DNA from: Sphingomonadaceae bacterium
GTDB taxonomy: Bacteria > Pseudomonadota > Alphaproteobacteria > Sphingomonadales > Sphingomonadaceae
Assembly (NCBI GenBank): GCA_947446935.1
Contig: CANFIV010000056.1
Coordinates: 1 to 7,985, forward strand
Direction: 5' to 3'
DNA length: 7,985 bases
Part shown: in pieces, positions 5,901 through 7,985 of the stretch
Layout of the letters: each line of letters opens with the position of its first letter
Position numbering within the stretch: the first letter of the stretch is position 1
The notes under the pieces: model-generated
Database searches by the model: none
What the model was told of the DNA's origin: nothing
What the model saw: only the letters and a program-made list of their open reading frames with translations
Program-made: the position numbers and the translations under genes

Positions 5901-7970
5901 TTATCCCCCGCGCAGGAGCTGCACACCCCAATCGCGCTCGAACAGATAGAGCAGCGCGCGTGCCGCCTCGCCCCGGGGGGACGAGAGGCCACCATCGCGC
6001 TCCATCAACAATCGGGCGTCGTCATGCGCCATGGGAAGCAGGCGGGCAATCTGCTCGAAATCCGCTATTGCAAATGGCGTATCGCCCGATTGGCGCGTTC
6101 CGAGTAGCTCGCCGCCGCCGCGCAGGCGCAAATCTTCCTCGGCCAGCAGAAACCCGTCCTGCGTCTCGCGCATCAGCGCCAGCCGCTCGCGCCCTGTCTC
6201 AGAAAGCGCCTCGCCGCGCAGCAGCAGGCAGGTCGAACGCTCGCTCCCGCGCCCCACGCGCCCGCGCAACTGGTGCAGCTGGGCAAGCCCGAAGCGCTCG
6301 GCCTGCTCGATCACCATAAGCGTGGCGGCAGGCACATCGACACCGACTTCGATCACCGTGGTGGCCACCAGCAATTTCGCCTTGCCGCTTGAGAAGCGCT
6401 CCATCGCCGCTTCCTTGGCCTCGGGCCGCAATTGCCCATGGACCAGCACCACCTGATCTCCGAACCGCGCCTCAAGCGCCGCATAGCGCGCCTCGGCCGC
6501 TGCGAGATCGGCAGTCTCCAGCTCGCGCACCATGGGGCACACCCAATAGGCCTGCGCGCCGGTCGCCAGATGCCGCGCCATTCCGTCCACCACATCGGGC
6601 AGCCGGTCCAGCGCGACGACGCGCGTATCGATCGGCTGTCGGCCCGGTGGCATCTCGTCGAGCCGCGAAACATCCATCTCGCCATATTGCGCGAGCGTCA
6701 GTGTGCGGGGGATCGGCGTGGCGGTCATCGCAAGGCAGTGCGGGGTTGCCTTGCCTTTCTGCGTCAGCATCAGCCGCTGACCCACGCCGAAGCGGTGCTG
6801 CTCATCGATCACCACAAGCGCGAGATTGCGATAGGTGACTGCCTCCTGAAAGATCGCATGGGTGCCCACGCAGATCTGGATGCTGCCATCCATCAGCCCC
6901 ATCAGGATAGCCTCGCGCGCCTTGCTCCCGCCGCGCTGCGAGCTCTTGCCGGTGAGCAGTGAAATCGTCACCCCCGTCCCTGCCAACATCCGGGTCAGCG
7001 TTTCGGCATGCTGGCGTGCAAGGATTTCGGTCGGCGCCAGCAGCGCGGCCTGCGCGCCCGCTTCCACCGCGATCAGCATGGCATGAAGCGCCACAGCGGT
7101 CTTGCCCGAGCCCACATCGCCCTGCAGCAACCGCAGCATCGGCGCGCCTTGCGCCACATCGCTCTCAATTTCGGCAATAGAGCGTGCCTGCGCACCGGTC
7201 AGCGCAAAGGGCAGCCGCAGCCGCTCACGCAGATGCCCGTCGCCTTTCAGTGGCACCGTCCGCCGCGAGCGGTTGCTGGCCCGCACCAGCATCAAGGCAA
7301 GGCTGCTGGCAAGCAACTCGTCGTAGGCCAGCCGGTCACGCGCGGCAGCATCGGGATGCTTGTGCGCGCTGGCGAGAGCGGCATCCCACGTCGGCCAGCC
7401 CATCTTCTCCAGCAGCCCCGGCTCGATCCATTCGGGCAGCTTCGGCAGCTGCCCCAGCGCCTGCTCTACCAGACCCTGTACGCGCCCCTGCGTCAGCCCT
7501 TCGCACAGCGGATAGACGGGTTCGTTGAGCGTACCCAACAGCCCTGCGCTATCCTCGGCAATATGGTCGGGATGCACCATCTGCAGTCCCTGCCCATACT
7601 GGTCGAGCCGCCCCGCCACCCAGCGAAGTTCACCTTGTGGCAAAAGCTTCTTGGCGGTGAACGCCGCGCGGCCGAACCAGATCAGCGCGACAATGTTGCC
7701 CAGAGCATCCTCTGCATGGATGCGAAACGGGCCCCGTCCTGCAGCATTGCGATGCTCGCGCACCGTCAGCGCAACCACGATCTGCTCGCCGACGCTCGCC
7801 TCGTCGAGATTGGCCACCGCCCGCCGCGCCACGAACCGGTCCGGCAGATGGTAAGCCAGATCCTTCACCCGCGTGAGCCCGAGTTTGCCCAGCGGCCGCG
7901 CAAGGCCCGGCCCCACACCCTTCAGGCTGGCCGTCTCGGCAAACAGGGGATTGAGCAGGTCGGGACGCAT
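5901..7970 (-). CDS. recG: ATP-dependent DNA helicase RecG
   Basis: A complete 689-residue RecG, the cytoplasmic superfamily 2 helicase that reverses stalled replication forks and moves Holliday junctions. The N-terminal part has a helix-hairpin-helix-like LKGVGPGLARPLGKLG (16-31) and YHLPDRF (40-46), followed by the OB-fold wedge domain (about 60-150) that splits fork DNA. Helicase motifs are intact: Walker A GDVGSGKT (284-291), LAPTEILARQH (311-321), VGTHAIFQ (368-375), DEQH box (389-392) with HRFGVGQR (392-399), TATPIPRTL (416-424), TTVIEVGVDVP (537-547) and QLHQLRGRVGRG (564-575). The RecG-specific TRG region follows, with EEDLRLRGGGELLGTRQSG (611-629). Length is normal for alphaproteobacterial RecG. 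AAGGG lies four bases before the ATG at 7970. High GC and intact motifs mark this as core chromosome. It is followed by the DUF3429 gene in an apparent operon. Confidence 0.98.
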   Translation of the reverse strand: MRPDLLNPLFAETASLKGVGPGLARPLGKLGLTRVKDLAYHLPDRFVARRAVANLDEASVGEQIVVALTVREHRNAAGRGPFRIHAEDALGNIVALIWFGRAAFTAKKLLPQGELRWVAGRLDQYGQGLQMVHPDHIAEDSAGLLGTLNEPVYPLCEGLTQGRVQGLVEQALGQLPKLPEWIEPGLLEKMGWPTWDAALASAHKHPDAAARDRLAYDELLASSLALMLVRASNRSRRTVPLKGDGHLRERLRLPFALTGAQARSIAEIESDVAQGAPMLRLLQGDVGSGKTAVALHAMLIAVEAGAQAALLAPTEILARQHAETLTRMLAGTGVTISLLTGKSSQRGGSKAREAILMGLMDGSIQICVGTHAIFQEAVTYRNLALVVIDEQHRFGVGQRLMLTQKGKATPHCLAMTATPIPRTLTLAQYGEMDVSRLDEMPPGRQPIDTRVVALDRLPDVVDGMARHLATGAQAYWVCPMVRELETADLAAAEARYAALEARFGDQVVLVHGQLRPEAKEAAMERFSSGKAKLLVATTVIEVGVDVPAATLMVIEQAERFGLAQLHQLRGRVGRGSERSTCLLLRGEALSETGRERLALMRETQDGFLLAEEDLRLRGGGELLGTRQSGDTPFAIADFEQIARLLPMAHDDARLLMERDGGLSSPRGEAARALLYLFERDWGVQLLRGG

Positions 7971-7985
7971 TGTGCCCTTGCATAG

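Noticed and set aside
5036..5995. 319-codon minus-strand frame spanning the recG end, DUF3429 and the tRNA fragment
   Set aside because: It is out of frame with both real genes, and its EESHLRPLP-like section is simply the antisense of the tRNA-Pro remnant.
7008..7985. 325-codon plus-strand frame opposite recG
   Set aside because: Antisense to intact recG, rich in Gln, Arg and Pro, with no domain.
1..7985. CRISPR array, insertion sequence or integrase gene
   Set aside because: No regularly spaced direct repeats, no terminal inverted repeats around a transposase and no recombinase motifs were seen; the integration idea rests on the tRNA fragment and composition only.

Overview
The window looks like chromosomal DNA of an alphaproteobacterium, most likely a sphingomonad (Sphingomonadaceae/Erythrobacteraceae type). 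This is an inference from high GC, an HWE-family histidine kinase next to a single-domain response regulator with a PFxxATGY motif, and a recG-DUF3429 pair. No rRNA gene or other species marker is present.

Layout. Positions 1-613 hold the 3' part of an amidase gene on the plus strand. Its stop overlaps the stop of a convergent gene (600-1610, minus) for an exported acetamidase/formamidase-type protein. Positions 1611-2125 carry no convincing gene, only small inverted repeats and an open frame without a start codon. Positions 2126-4001 (minus) encode a two-gene signalling unit: a membrane HWE kinase (DUF4118-like, PAS and HWE parts) followed by a receiver-only response regulator. Positions 4255-4956 (minus) encode an atypical short-chain dehydrogenase-like protein with an operator-like palindrome upstream. 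Positions 4957-5448 contain no protein gene but do contain a truncated tRNA-Pro 3' half (5369-5413) and a hairpin. Positions 5449-7970 (minus) are a recG-DUF3429 operon; recG is complete and DUF3429 starts at a TTG with a strong ribosome binding site.

How it fits together. The right third (recG, DUF3429) reads as conserved core chromosome. Base composition falls visibly to the left of the tRNA fragment, from roughly two thirds GC in recG to about half in the SDR region. A tRNA 3' half that starts at the anticodon loop and ends with CCA, next to such a shift, is the classic scar of an island or prophage that used tRNA-Pro as its attachment site. The simplest reading is that the window spans the distal edge of a present or former integrated island, with the SDR, kinase/regulator and perhaps the amide-hydrolase genes as possible cargo. 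No integrase or transposase is visible, so this stays an inference. I found no clearly new multi-gene system; the tRNA scar, the kinase/regulator pair and the SDR lacking its catalytic Tyr are the points most worth a second look.
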